A stretch of DNA of 64,000 nt from Mansonella perstans (Eukaryota > Nematoda > Chromadorea > Rhabditida > Onchocercidae), in contig JBAMDO010000111.1 in NCBI GenBank assembly GCA_037074765.1, positions 62,001-126,000 of the forward strand. Reading direction: 5' to 3'. The translations under genes were made by a program, and so were the position numbers. The notes under the pieces were generated by a model. That model ran no database searches. It saw only the letters and a list, made by a program, of their open reading frames with translations, and had not been told where the DNA came from. Shown here in pieces: positions 1 to 31,400 of the stretch (the first letter of the stretch is position 1; each line of letters begins with the position of its first letter).

Positions 1-84
1 GTAGACTGCATAATTCTAGATTTTTATTTGCGATTTCGTGAAACATTTGACTTCCTAAAGATCTCATTTTTAATAATTATAGGG
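1..84 (+). promoter_or_regulatory. Probable outron and trans-splice acceptor of prp-8
   Basis: The 84 nt before the first prp-8 codon are AT-rich and end in a T-rich stretch followed by an AG at 81-82, two bases before the ATG at 85. No coding exon fits upstream. In nematodes this arrangement usually marks the site where a spliced leader is joined to the mRNA. The alternative is the 3' end of an intron in the 5' untranslated region, whose upstream exon would lie outside the window. Confidence 0.55.
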
Positions 85-13790
<13,706 letters not shown>

Positions 13791-14839
13791 ATCAACTAAA
13801 CTTGCAAAAGAACTCTTTGTCCTTTGATGTTGAAATTCTTGTAAATGTTGTAGCTTAAATCACGGGAACGAAATTCAAAGTTTGATTTTATTTTTTGACA
13901 GCTCTTCTAGTTACTTTAGAGTTATAAGGTATTACTTCTAGCATCTTCTGGATTTAGTCAGTAATCTCGAGATATTTCGGCTTTTTTCTGCATTTGTTAG
14001 ACCTTGTTTCCTGAAAAATGTTTTGTTGTTTTTTTTTTCTTTTGAAAACTGTAATCGTTCTTTATCAAACTTAAATGCACCAGAAATCTAAAATTTTTGT
14101 ATTTTTTAAACAGTTCAGTTCAATCGAAATATTTTTGTTTTTTTTGTTATGTTATCCTTGTTCATTTGCATGTGGAATACATCTCTGGATCTATTTTGAA
14201 CATTTTTTCATTGCTTTCAATAAATATATATATATAAGCGTTAATTATATTGCAAAAACTGTATTCACAATAGATTTAGCTTTTACTGATAACGAAGTAT
14301 GAAATGGAATTTCTAAATAGTAATAAACTGTGGAAGATGGATGAAAGTCGAAGGTAATTAAGCCCTCCCTAATTTCCGGGCTCTATTGTTTTTTTGACTG
14401 CTTGGATGACTTTTATTTATTATCATCTGACAATAAATCTGGCAAATACTGAAATGGAATACCAATAGCATCTGGATGCATGTTTTCGAATTTTTGATCA
14501 TAGTCATGAAATTTCAATCGAGTCATGAAATTTCAGTATGTACGTTAGGTCGTATTCACTATCGCCGGTTGAGAGTAATAAAGGATTTTTGGTCATTTCT
14601 CTAATTACGGAGTGATCGCTTTGTTAAAGGTCGGTTCTCTAGAGTTTCTTGTTTTTTCTGTGGGTTCATAGTTTAATTATAAAAATCGAACTGCATTAAA
14701 CATACTATGTTCATTTAATCTTAAAAGATAGCTATCATCAAAACATGAACACTTTTATTTTCCACTGCAGGAGGCAACAATAGTGTGTCGGTTTTGTGTG
14801 ATGCTCACTATATTTATTCCAGAAATTTGAGTTGGAAGT
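13791..14839 (+). other. prp-8 3' region and wdr-48 upstream region
   Basis: These 1049 nt between the prp-8 stop and the wdr-48 start contain no gene I can support. AATAAA polyadenylation-type hexamers occur at 14219-14224, 14322-14327, 14432-14437 and 14577-14582. A T-rich acceptor ending at 14822, 17 nt before the wdr-48 ATG, is a likely spliced-leader site. The gap is longer than the roughly 100-nt spacing typical of nematode operons, so separate promoters are more likely, though a loose operon cannot be excluded. Confidence 0.6.
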
Positions 14840-19948
<5,109 letters not shown>

Positions 19949-20789
19949 CAGTGGTATTTGCATTAAAATAATTATTTTTTAATTTGCAGCTTATTAAAGA
20001 CGGCGAGTCCAGTAGTAGTAATTGGGGAGTGTTCCATTCTGTAAACATAAACACACATAATCTAAATTAGAGTTTGGACAGATTTTATGTAACCTGCATG
20101 TTTTGTACATTCAAAAAATATGGTACGTCAATATTTATTTTCAAGCAGTGATTTTTCTCTCATATACGCCACTCATCACTGCGAAGTCGAAAATGCTTAT
20201 AAATCAGTTTAACAAAGTCTTATCAAATTAAAACCAGTACTTTAACCTATAACAACTATTCATGCACTCTTTAAAGGAATGCCTGTTTATTTGTTGTAAA
20301 TAATTTCATAGGTTATCCTTCCCAGGCTTTTTTAAGATTTGATTTAATGAACAATCTCTGAGACTTTGCCATGACATTTATTCATCTAGCTTTTGAATCA
20401 GTAGCTCATAACTGACTTTTCTTGAAGAAACAAAGATTTGCTATTCTTCTGAACTGCTGATTTTTCTAGGCAGTTAAATATATTTTAAATAGAAATTATT
20501 ATGAACCGTAAGTCACTCATTGTTTAGTTTCAGATAATTCCTTATTTCTCTCTCTCAGAAGCATAATATTGCCTTAAAAAAATTCATTAACACTGTGGAG
20601 GTTAAGAAAAAATTAATAAACAGCTCAGCGAACAGTATTATCATCTGAAAATAGTTATTGGAATGCTTAAGAGTGTCTGCAAATATTTGCGATTTAAGTC
20701 AAATATTGCATAGCTTCTTTGACTTGTTTATGTGAGATAGTTCGTTAGTGTTAAATGGTCATAGAAGATTCAGTTCAAAGGAATCTTCC

Positions 20790-21130
20790 AAATCTCTCTT
20801 CCAGTTAATGGAAGTCATTATTCCAATTATTGGCCAGGACTCTACGGTTTGCGAAGCGAAAATCAATCTTTATAAAAGCTTATTTAAGTAAATATTCGAA
20901 GGACCTTCAACTGAATATCAGCTACCGAGGTATAGAAAAGAAGACCTGATGAAATAGTAATGCAGATTGTTCAATGGCTTTTTTTTACATTTAATTAGAC
21001 TTTTACAATTAATCAGAAATTCTGCACTTATTGATCATAATTTTGTTTTGATAATCTTATCAAAATTACCAGAAAAATACAATAACGATGGCCAAGATTT
21101 CAACACTGTAAAAGTTCGAGTAAATTTTTA
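20790..21130 (+). mobile_element. Possible degraded BEL/Pao-type gag relic
   Basis: Conceptual translation in shifting + frames gives a patch beginning SLPVNGSHYSNYWPG near 20800. It recalls the LPxFxGxxxxWxxFW signature at the start of BEL/Pao gag. About 200 nt further, ILSKLPEKY recalls the downstream ILSKLP motif of the same gag family. Several stops and frameshifts separate them, so nothing here is functional. The match is from memory of motif patterns and no terminal repeats were found, so this is a weak call. Confidence 0.35.
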
Positions 21131-22261
21131 TATCGCTTTATTCATATAATTAGGTATTAAATGATTTCATTTTTGTTAAATTATTGATTGTTTCAGAAAA
21201 CGAAATACCTAGGAAACTCCGAAGAGCTACTCAAACATGACGTTGTTACGTATTGTCAAAATTAAAAATAACTATAGCGATTTAAAATATTCAAGAAACA
21301 GTTATCAAGATACAATCAATATGTGTAGCAATTATGTAATCTAAAAATTTCTAATACATTTTAATGAAGCCATCCTGTCAAAAACTACTTAAAATATAAC
21401 AAGATTAGTTGAAAATGCACCTCCCGAAAGTTGCAGAAGCTTTTTGATATTCGCAGAAAGATACATCTTCTAAAATTAGATAGAAATAAATTGTAGACAG
21501 AAATGAATCCTACGACCAAGGAATTTATTTCGAAAAACGACAAAATGTGAGAACTTTCTGAAAATTCCCTGCTGAGATCAAGGTGCTGGTAATTGGAAAA
21601 GGTGACTTGTTGAAAATAGAACTACTTTCTCATCTTTCGTCTTCTTTTTGCCAGCACAGTCATTACTCTCATAAAGGTTTCATGAAAAATGTGTGTGTGA
21701 TTTTTTTGGACCAAAAAATCGAAAATTTTTAGTTTTGAAAAATTTTTGAACCCTTATCAGTGGTGATTTCTGAAGTATAACAATAGAATGAGGGATTAAG
21801 TAATTTTAAGGAAATTTCTCGTCAATTTCTCGACCTGGATGGTAATAGAGACGCGAATTGTGAAACATAACAAGTTTCATTTATTTTATAACATGTATTA
21901 ATTTTGTGGTTGATCAAGTATAAAGAATCAGTTCGTCGTTTGATTATTTTTCGTTCAGAAGAATTCTTGAATAAGAACCATAGTGTGTTCTATGAAATCT
22001 TCAAATATGGTCAAAGATGGAAATGTGTTTTGAGCGAACTAAGTAAATATCTTAGTAGTCCAAAGTACCGTGCAATCAGCGTACATAATGTTATCCTGGT
22101 GAATACTCCACAACAACAAAAGGAACATGGAATTGTTTGTTTTCTCCAGATAGCAGCAAATCGCGACGAAACTTCAAACTAAATTTAAAATGAAAATTTG
22201 GAATTAAATCTGTTCACGACAATAAAATTGATAGATTTAGCATCTGGAGTGCAGTTTTACA

Positions 22262-22490
22262 ATCATAATGGTGATAGCAATGGTGACAAAGACAATGGAA
22301 ATGGTTGTAACAATGATGATGATGGCACTGACGATGTATATGAATGGAATGACGATGAATATGGTGGAAGTGATAACGATGTCAATGATGTCGAGGGACG
22401 GTGATGACGATGATACGGGAATGATGATGAGATGACGATGGGGAGAAGAGATGAGAATGAAGATGATGAGGATGAAGATGATGTGGGAAA
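22262..22490. repeat. Imperfect GAT/GAC/GGT trinucleotide tract
   Basis: A run of variants of GATGAT, GACGAT and AATGGT. One strand would read as Asp/Asn/Gly-rich and the other as Ser-rich. Irregular triplets and stops indicate a decayed microsatellite rather than a coding exon. Confidence 0.8.
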
Positions 22491-22767
22491 AAAAGAAAGC
22501 AAATTTTTTCGATATTTTAATTGAATAGTTTATATAGCTTTCCGAGATATTGATTATAATTTTATAGCATGTAATGAGTGCAATATTTAAATTTTTCTAA
22601 CGGTTTAGATCATTTTATCAATAGTAATGAACAAAGCCTCCATTGTGTGTTGTAAATCTTTTCTATTTCATGGCTAAATCATTGGATTTACAGTAATAGA
22701 TAAAGCACTTATTGTTATTTTTAAGCTTGCGCTCCTAATCTACCCAAATGTACAAACATTACTATTT

Positions 22768-23019
22768 TTGTCTCACTATTCAACCAACTCAAGTCCTTTA
22801 TTGTATTTTCAATGTTACTGTAAAAAAGATGGAGTCCAGCACTTGGTGTTCCAGTTCAATTTTGATATAAATGCACCGGCTTCATCACATCCCGATGCAG
22901 TCAACTCTCGACGCAAAAGTCTAACCTGGACGAACCCCACGCTGTTTTTACTTCGCTACGCTCCCAAGGATCAACACCGTTGGAATAGATTTCATCCTGA
23001 AAAGTTATGTGGTATTTAA
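22768..23019 (+). other. Unassigned open frame between two GAT tracts
   Basis: An 83-codon open frame with no ATG at its start. The second half (about 22850-23010) is less AT-rich than the surroundings and reads like ordinary protein (SHPDAVNSRRKSLTWTNP). An AG acceptor-like site lies at about 22854. I do not recognise it. It could be a lone exon, a fragment of a dead element, or chance. Confidence 0.15.
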
Positions 23020-23094
23020 TCCTAATCAGTAAAAGTATTGTTTCTTTATTTTGTCGATTTTCTCACTTTCATAACGGACTAATGAAATGAAGGC

Positions 23095-23235
23095 GGTGAG
23101 AATGATGATGGCAATGATGATGATGATGACAATGAAGATGAAGATTACAATGATGATGATGATGAAGACGATAAGAAAATAACGATGTCAATGATGGGGA
23201 TGAAGTCGGTGGGGAGATGATGCCGATGAGGATCA
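23095..23235. repeat. Second GATGAT-rich tract
   Basis: Imperfect GAT/AAT/GAC triplets like those at 22262-22490, about 600 nt away. Together they bracket the unassigned open frame at 22768-23019. Confidence 0.8.
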
Positions 23236-26039
23236 TAATAGCGTTCATGACTGTTAGACAATTGATAACAGAAATTATTTTGCTGAATAAACTAATACTA
23301 TGATCATATTTGCGATAATACCAATAATAATGTGAAAAACGATAGCACTATTAAAAACAGTGTAATTACGATTTTATTTCTAATAAGTAATATGGTTTTG
23401 ATTGTGGATGAAAGTAAATTTTAGCTAAAAATACTTAGATTCGAAATCGTTCCCACGATGCCTATTTCACCTTAATGATAATTTATTAACTGATCATAAC
23501 TTATTAACTACAACATGCCTTCGTGCCCTCATTTGTCTGTGTTCAATAGTCATACTACTTTTTAGGCTCTTTTAAATTATTTTTTAATTTACAAAATGGT
23601 CGTAAATTATTTTTTTCGTTCTTTTTTATTGTAAATTATCAGTTCTTTTGCAGCTTGGCTTGAATAACAGCTGATGCTGTTGAGTTTTCATCAGTAGCTT
23701 GGAGCCTACTAGTGACCGAAGGCATGTTGTAATGTTCGAATAATCATTATATTTCAGTGCTAAATTTATGTCAGATAAAGTTCCGTTGACTGGTTTTCTA
23801 AATCATCTCGATCATAACTTCTTACAGCAAGCATCTGGTCTTTTCATCTTCCGATCTCGCTTCGTTTCCAGGTCTACAAACAGTTACTACTTGGCCTACG
23901 TTTTTCTAACTTCAAGAAAGCACAACTGCTATAGAACTGCAAAGTATTCGAAAATAGAAAGCCATACCTATTTCAATTTTCTCGACCGTCCACTCCATGG
24001 AATTTAAGTTTTTTTTGGGATCCATGTGTCTTGAACTGTTTGATTGCAAATTCAACAGAACAGCTTGACTGCAATATTTTAAATTAGACTGCAATATCTT
24101 AAGTTCCTAATTTACTTGAATCAAAAATCGGGAAAGTCGTGCTAAAGTGTTATACATTATACGAAAAAGAAATAATAAATCTACTAACTCTTACGGAAAG
24201 CCCACTAGTTAGTTATCTTTAATGTACGGCAGTTGTTTGAATGTGCAATTTTGGTCTACCTGGATTCATCCAAACCATCTATTAAGCAGCCATAAAATTT
24301 CACATGCATCTAAAAATAATAGATAAGCTAGGAGGTGTATTGTTTCCGAAAACTGTAATTTAAAGCGCATTGTGACCTCCACGGGTACCACTTCTGTTTT
24401 CGATTTTTCGGTTGTTGGTGTAATAGTGCATAGACACCTGGGACAAAAAAACAGAAAATGTTGTATAACTTTTTTGAAAATAACCAGTTGCCAGTCTGCC
24501 ATTCTGTCGATTGAGTTTAGAGCATATTATTCAGCCTGAGTTTGGACTCTCTTGGCCGAATATTAAACGAAAATTGCGATTGAAGCAAAAAATAAGGAGA
24601 CCAGAAAATGTGTGTAGCAGAAAGACCTGGATTGTGTATGCCATTTCTCGAAATATTGAAAAAAGCAACTGAAGATGGCTCCTCAAACATTTATATTCCA
24701 TCAGCTTTGCTTGCTAACATAGTTCGGTAATATAAGATCAGCAGAACTGAATAATGAACTCAGTGGATTAATTCATATCAACAAGCAGTAGCTTGAGATG
24801 TTTCAAGAGTATCTCCCTACATTGGGCTTGAAGTTATCCCTACGCTCACTCAAAGGATGCATGATGAGTGAGATCATTATCGGATAAGTCATTCTTCCTG
24901 TCACATATACTATTCTTGAAGAAATTGGAAGATTGAATATCTTGCAGAATTAATGTTTCCATTTTTAATTTGATAAAATTTAAGGTTGAATAAACAAAAG
25001 GTCATACAAAAGCATTGTTTTGCGGGATGGATCAGTTTTTTTACAAAAATTATTTCAAAGGAAATCCATATATTTTAATGCTATAAAAGACTGAATATAT
25101 TTCATATGATTGGATAAATTAAAATTTTCATTTCAAAAACCAATCGGCGAAATTTGAAGTAAGAATGTTTCTTATCGGTTCTCTTTCATTTGTCACTGTT
25201 ACCTCTACAATTAGTAAATAGGTCCTTTATTCTTGTTTAATTTGTTTTGTTCACTGCGTAGTGATTGCTATCTAATGATTTTCAATTTGACGTCACGTTG
25301 TTCAGTCATGCAGTATCAGAATGTAAGTTCACATTGACAAAATTCGACAAATTGTCTGAGTTTAAAATCTGGACAAATTTTCCTATTGCGAGCACAAATA
25401 TCATCAACTCTAAAACGAGCAGGCTCGAGAAATAGAATAAACATTGATGTTTTTGCAGCATTGGCACAATTTCAATAGCATCACATTTTATTTTCAAAAC
25501 AGGAAATGATCCACCTATAGTGTTATTAAACATTGCATTCGTACACGATTTAAATTAAAAAATAAATTTATTTAGGCTGTAATCCCGTTTGAATCCTGCA
25601 CCAAGCAACTTTGCTACTGGAACAAGAGGAGCTAAGAGTAAAGTGAAATCATTATGGAAAAATCATGTGGTTCACAGTTTTGTATGACAACTATTGGTAT
25701 CTATGACGAATCACTATATAGCCAACATTTCAAGGCGTTCTTTCTTGGGAAGTTTTTTGTGTTAAATAAGTCGAAGACCTCAAAATTCCACTTGAAGTTC
25801 GAAGTCATGGGTAGTTCGAAGAATAGGTAGTGTTTCTCTTACTATTAGATCTTGTTTGAAGAAGTCTTCTGTTTCTTCTTCCTTTTCAGTGGTTGAAACA
25901 TTTTCTTCCTAAGACAAAATGAATGTGAATGCAGGAAGATTGAATTGAAGAGATAGAAGAATATAGTCAGAAGAGGCTAAATGAGAAAAAAATAACTGCA
26001 AAAGAGAAAGAAAATGATCAAGTTTAACAGATAATATTA

Positions 26040-26190
26040 GTATGTGTGTTCTTAAATACGACTAAAATGCAATTAAACTTGATATCACCACTTAATAATT
26101 GGAAAGTTTGAAGGTAGTAAAGACGATACGGTGCTGTTAAATTCATTCAATGAGTTCAATTCGACTGTGAAACACACATCAGTTTTGTGT
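26040..26190 (+). mobile_element. Second possible BEL/Pao gag-like patch
   Basis: One + frame from about 26100 reads LIIGKFEGSKDDTVLLNS followed by FNEFNSTVK, resembling the FxGxxxxxxxFxxxFxxxV pattern near the start of BEL/Pao gag. It is preceded by lysine/glutamate-rich sequence. The surrounding frame is broken and no pol domain follows. Very weak evidence. Confidence 0.2.
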
Positions 26191-28369
26191 GTCTCAATTG
26201 CACAAGAAATTTCCACTAGAAGCAGAGATATGGAAGCATTTTCTCCTTTTTTCATTCTTCACAGTCCCAAAGTATCATTTTTAAATTAGTTGTCATAATG
26301 AATGAAGATATTAAGTCTCAGATTATCCCAAATTTCTCTGATAATTGGAAGTTAAAAAAGTCATTTTATCCATCTATTTTATTGGCATAATTTCATTTGA
26401 TAGATTCGACAACTGTCAAGCAAGAAGCTATTTCCAATTTAAAAAGCCATGTGTTTGGAAATTTTCAAATTTTGTTGACTGATGAGATGCCAAATATGCG
26501 AAATTCTCAAGTCGAATTTTTAAATAGCTACAGTTACCAATATTACCGTTAATAAAAATAACTTGCTTAGTTGAGTTAAACTTCGGTAGTGGCCGTATAA
26601 AGTGATGGATTGCATCACTTTATAACTATCAACGATAGTAATGCAGTTCATAATGAGACTGATGGCACGGAAGTGAACAAAGAATGAGTATCGAAAACAT
26701 TCAGAAGAACTCGAGAGGATTCGCAAGATTGCAATTATTTCTTTCTTAATAATTATTTTTTCCATAATTTTTCATAATTATTTTCAGCAGCAAATAGAAG
26801 TCTTCGTGAGACAACTGCTTGATGACAGAGAAATTAAATCGAAGTTGACAATAATCTTTCTTCAGAAAAGAATCAGAGCTGCCAAAACAACTTGCAAAAA
26901 AGTAAGAGATATCGCCGATTATAATCATTCGTTACTAAAAAGCTGAAGGAACCCAAATAGCTGAGAATCAAACAAGCGAAGAAATGGCGCAACAATAATA
27001 ATAATATACGACTACAACAATAAGAACTACAGCGCCGACAACATCAACAGGAAATTAAATTTTATAAGTTTTTTTGAATTGATTTAGTTCCTGTACATCT
27101 GATTTACTGTCTATTTTCAGCAAATATTTAGGAATGAATAAGAAGATAAACGATAAAACATTGCAATAATACAGAGCCAAGAAACGATAGCCGAACAAAA
27201 ATCTGTAGATAAAAAGATAATGCTCTGTTCGGGTTTAGTTTCAAGAAAGAAAAAAGTCAACAAGAAGAGTTATTTGAAACAAAGAAAAGAACATCATACG
27301 GTCAAAAGTGATCATATCTGTTATGTTAACAATCAAAATTGGTACATAACCTCGAAGTCATATAGTTCTTTTGCGTTTGCAGCAGGAAAGTATTCCTTTA
27401 TCTTTCACCCATTTCACGTAATACAGCAAACAGAATGAAGTTCCGTCCTCTTTGTTTGAGCTGAATAAAACAATCTGGTAATCTTAGAATTTTGAGGAAA
27501 GAATTCCAACTTCCCGACTTGAATTTTGCAAAGTTTTGCGAATATTACTTTCATTCTCTGTGCACAGATGCGTGCTTGCAATGAATCTTTTTGCAACAAA
27601 ATTTCCTAATCAGTTAGTCAATTAAGTGTAAAGGGTGGAATTCAGAAATGGTATTACAGGAAGTTCAGAAATTGAATCATTTTTATTTAAAAATCGAAGC
27701 ATAGACACCTTTGAAACAGTTAATATTCAGTTCGAATGGTAATAAGAAAAGTGTAGTTCCAGGTAGATATCGAGTTCGAGAAAATTTTAGCGAAATGATA
27801 AGTTGTATGGGCAGTGCGGATGGATAAAAAAGCATGTTATCATTTTCTTTTTCTTTCACTTTCAATATTTTCCATTATCAGCCACTAAAAATTTACACTG
27901 GTAATCATTAAGTTTTATAATTTCGATCCAAAAATTTGAATCTGAATCAGATCTGACAGTTGTAAGCAGATTACGATAGAATCGAATATGATACAGCTTC
28001 AAATAAGTTCTTGTAATGAGAAAATTTTGGAAGCAATTTAGAGAGATCAACCACGCCAATGGCCAGATTGAAGATTAGAAAAATAATACTTTTTGATATT
28101 GATCTGAATTGAAAAAACAAAACCAAAGATATAATAAATATTACGTCATAATTTTCTTTCCTAATAAGCTTAGATAAATCAACGGAAAAGGAAGAAGGTC
28201 ACCATGATTTAAATATCACGAAGGTAAGGTCAAAACGCATCATATAATATACGAGTTTATGCGCGTAAAAATTTAATGTCAGTTGACAAGGTTTCCATCG
28301 TGCTATTATTGTAAGTTTTTTTCCGCTTTTCTTTTCTCAATTTATGCAAACCTTTTTGAGCAGAAGAAA

Positions 28370-28420
28370 ATGTCATCGTCATCGACCTCCACAAGCGGAT
28401 GGATGGTAACGGACAGTTCA
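28370..28420 (+). other. Candidate distal first exon (17 codons)
   Basis: An ATG at 28370 follows T-rich AG sites at 28359-28366 and opens 17 codons, MSSSSTSTSGWMVTDSS. The segment ends in phase 0 at a full-consensus donor, GTAAGT, at 28421. The codons are more GC-rich than the surroundings. Phase 0 would join cleanly to exon 2 of the BED/hAT gene at 53899. No transcript evidence is available. Confidence 0.25.
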
Positions 28421-31400
28421 GTAAGTCGCGGAGGAGGAGAGACAGGAAGAAAACGAACACTCTTTTGCGGGAGAAGCATCAAGTATTCAACCTCGAAAAC
28501 ATTTTGTACACCTCTGCCTTTCGTGTCCTCTGATTTTTCGCATCCATTTTCGCGATTTTTATCTTTTTTACCCGTTTTAAATGAACATAGCAAAAACATA
28601 GTATTGAACTGAGAGAAGACATCAATTTCAGAGTCTATCCTTTCTCTCATTTCTTTTTTAAATTCATTAAAATCTAGAAAAATTCAATTCACCATAATTA
28701 AAACTCAAGAATATACATGAAATAAGTGATTTTTTTACTGAAAAATAGAGTACAGACTTCTGCAGCGATACCAATTTCTTCAAATCGGTGTACGCTTGCT
28801 AGTTAACTATAAGCCCGCCTTATACGGTTATCTTCGATTGCTTTTATTTTCAGTAAATGAATGAGAAGTTCAATTTGAATTAATTTTAAATCTGCTTGAT
28901 TATTAACAGACAAGTAAATGATTTCAAGACATGAACGAAATATTGAAAAAACAATTTTCTCTTTATTACAACGAAGTTTAGTAACAAATTTCATCAGCAG
29001 TTATTGCATGCAAAATTTAGTAATTCAGTAGTTAGTATACCGATTGATGATAACCTCTTCACCATTACCGCAACTACTAAAACAATCGAAATAAGTTGGA
29101 ATAGAAGACGGGGGAGATGAAATTTCTTGGCACTTTTTTCAAAATAGGTAGCAAACTATCAGCAGTAGTTCTCCTATTTATCGCGAATAATGATCATTCC
29201 ACTTCACAACTATTCACTGCGCCCATTCATATTTTAATACATAAACAGACAAAATCGAAGAAACCTTCCACCCTCACAGAAATGTTTTCATTTTTTTGGA
29301 TACAAATTATGTCTGCCTCTGATTTTACTCCTTCCTAATATCGCTCAGAATTATTACAACTATCGTAAGATTTCATATTAAGTTCAAAAGATAGTTTTTT
29401 TTGAAGAGCAATGTGAATAATAATCTTTCCACTTCATTAGTGTCACTATATTAGATCAGATTATATTCAATCATTAGCTTAAGATTATCTTTGCCAGCTT
29501 ATTTCTACAATATAGTTTCTTGAGATACTTTATGCCTTGGTTTCTGAACATTCTGATGATCAGCTTTAATGACAGCTAATGTTTTCATACTTACACTGTT
29601 GTGTCAGGAATGAATTTTATCAAGATATCGTTAAACATGAGAAATGTGAAATTAAAATTCAGAAAGGCTCTTGAAATTCGGATTTGTTTTCTCCTTAACT
29701 CATCTTGCTAGTTTCGATTCGCAATATAGCCAGTGATATAAAAGGCACTGATAATATATTCCAAATGGATGGATGGACTATAAACGAAGGACAGGCAAAC
29801 AGACATTGTAGAGAGAATGTTTTCTCTTTTAACTCATTTTAATAGTTTCATTCGTAAAACTGTGATGTTATAGCAGCAGTGTTACTACTTTTTTTTTCTT
29901 GCCGAAAACTATCTATTATTCGATCTAGTGATGTTAAAACTTCAACTTCATTCAGTTCTAATCAATCTTCTATTTTTTCGTTTTTGGCTTCAGAAACATC
30001 CGGATAGACGGTAAGGCTGATATTTGGCGTCCCAAATCATCTCTTTTGAAAATTTCTCTTTTCTTTCCACTATAAACTAAGTTAAGTGTAAATAAGCTGA
30101 GTAATTTGTGCCCTCACTCCAAATGTTAGAACTATAACATTGTTTTGGCCTTTAGACTATTCCAAATAAAAGTAATTTATTAGTCTTTTGTTGGTACCCA
30201 GTGATTACACCTACTAAATTGTTATTACTTATAACTTTAACGCTCTAACGCTTTACATTGATTTCAACAAATCAGACTCTACAGCTAATGCGAAATTAGA
30301 TTTCAAAAATGTATTTCGAAAGCTAACTGATGTAGTTAGTGTGCGGCTCTCAATCGGTATGAATGTGTTTGCGGGTGGTATGAATGTGAATCACCGGTGG
30401 AGCCAGCTATTGTAGAAAAGCCGGCGGAGTGGAACGATAACGCCAACAGGCATTATCATCGAATCAGCTGCAACGCTCTCAAAGGTATTTAGTCTATTTT
30501 TAGTCAAAATACTGCTCCATATTTCTATTGTAATAGTTGAAGGAAATGTCATGTTGCTGAGCCACTGAAGCATCAAGACAAGGATTACGATTCAGGTTAA
30601 AAACATTTGAAGAATCATCTCGAAAAGGGTGAAGGTGATCATAGAATCTATGCAGGTATAGAAGATTAATGCAGAAAGTGTATTGATTAAAGAATTAGTC
30701 TTATCATTCATTTAAAAGTTACAAACGCGGATCACCTACGCTTATTGATGATTATGTTATACAGCGAGTGTCATACAACCAGTATGCAATTCGTTTTATA
30801 AATACATACATTCTAAGAAGCGACTGTTGAGCCAAAAATGATAAATGATACTGGTTCATAGTACGTTTACACAGAAGATTTTTAGCATCTAAGGCAAAGA
30901 TGATGATATAATGGCTTGTGTACCTTGCATACCCTACACATACATTCTAAGCTTATGTTTGCTTATTGGACATTCAAAGTTCAGTGTGCATGTGTTATGA
31001 CTCCGAGAATGCATGTTCGAGAAAGCATTCAATCAGTGTATGCATCTCGCAATAAAAGCCAAGTTAATCATCTTAATTTAACTGCATAAACATTATTCAT
31101 TATCTATCTAAATATGTGCATGCGATTATATTAATGATAATGGAAAACATAATAGGTTTATGAATTGATAAAATCCCTTCATTGTAACTGCGGAAAGATG
31201 AAAAATAGGAAAATAAGAAGTAACTTTTTACCCAGTCAGTCAGTAATGATCCCATGATTTTTGTATTTTGATTATAACTTTTTTCAAAAAGGAATCACTA
31301 AAAATAACACTTTTTGCTCATTGTGAAATTACAAAGAGCTCTCTTCTTCGCTTTCCATTGTAAAAGTTAAATAACGGTTTTACCTTTTCACTTACCAGCA

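Noticed and set aside
13791..14839. prp-8 and wdr-48 as an operon
   Set aside because: The 1049-nt gap is much longer than usual nematode operon spacing; same orientation alone is not enough.
21904..22182. 92-codon open frame
   Set aside because: No ATG start, no family match and no clear splice sites; kept only as possible debris near the gag relic.
26596..26624. 12-bp perfect inverted repeat with 5-nt loop
   Set aside because: Short palindromes of this size occur by chance in AT-rich DNA of this length; no element context.
28342..28650. 102-codon minus-strand open frame
   Set aside because: Mirror of the less AT-rich patch at 28370-28520; no motif. The plus-strand short exon with a consensus donor is the better reading.
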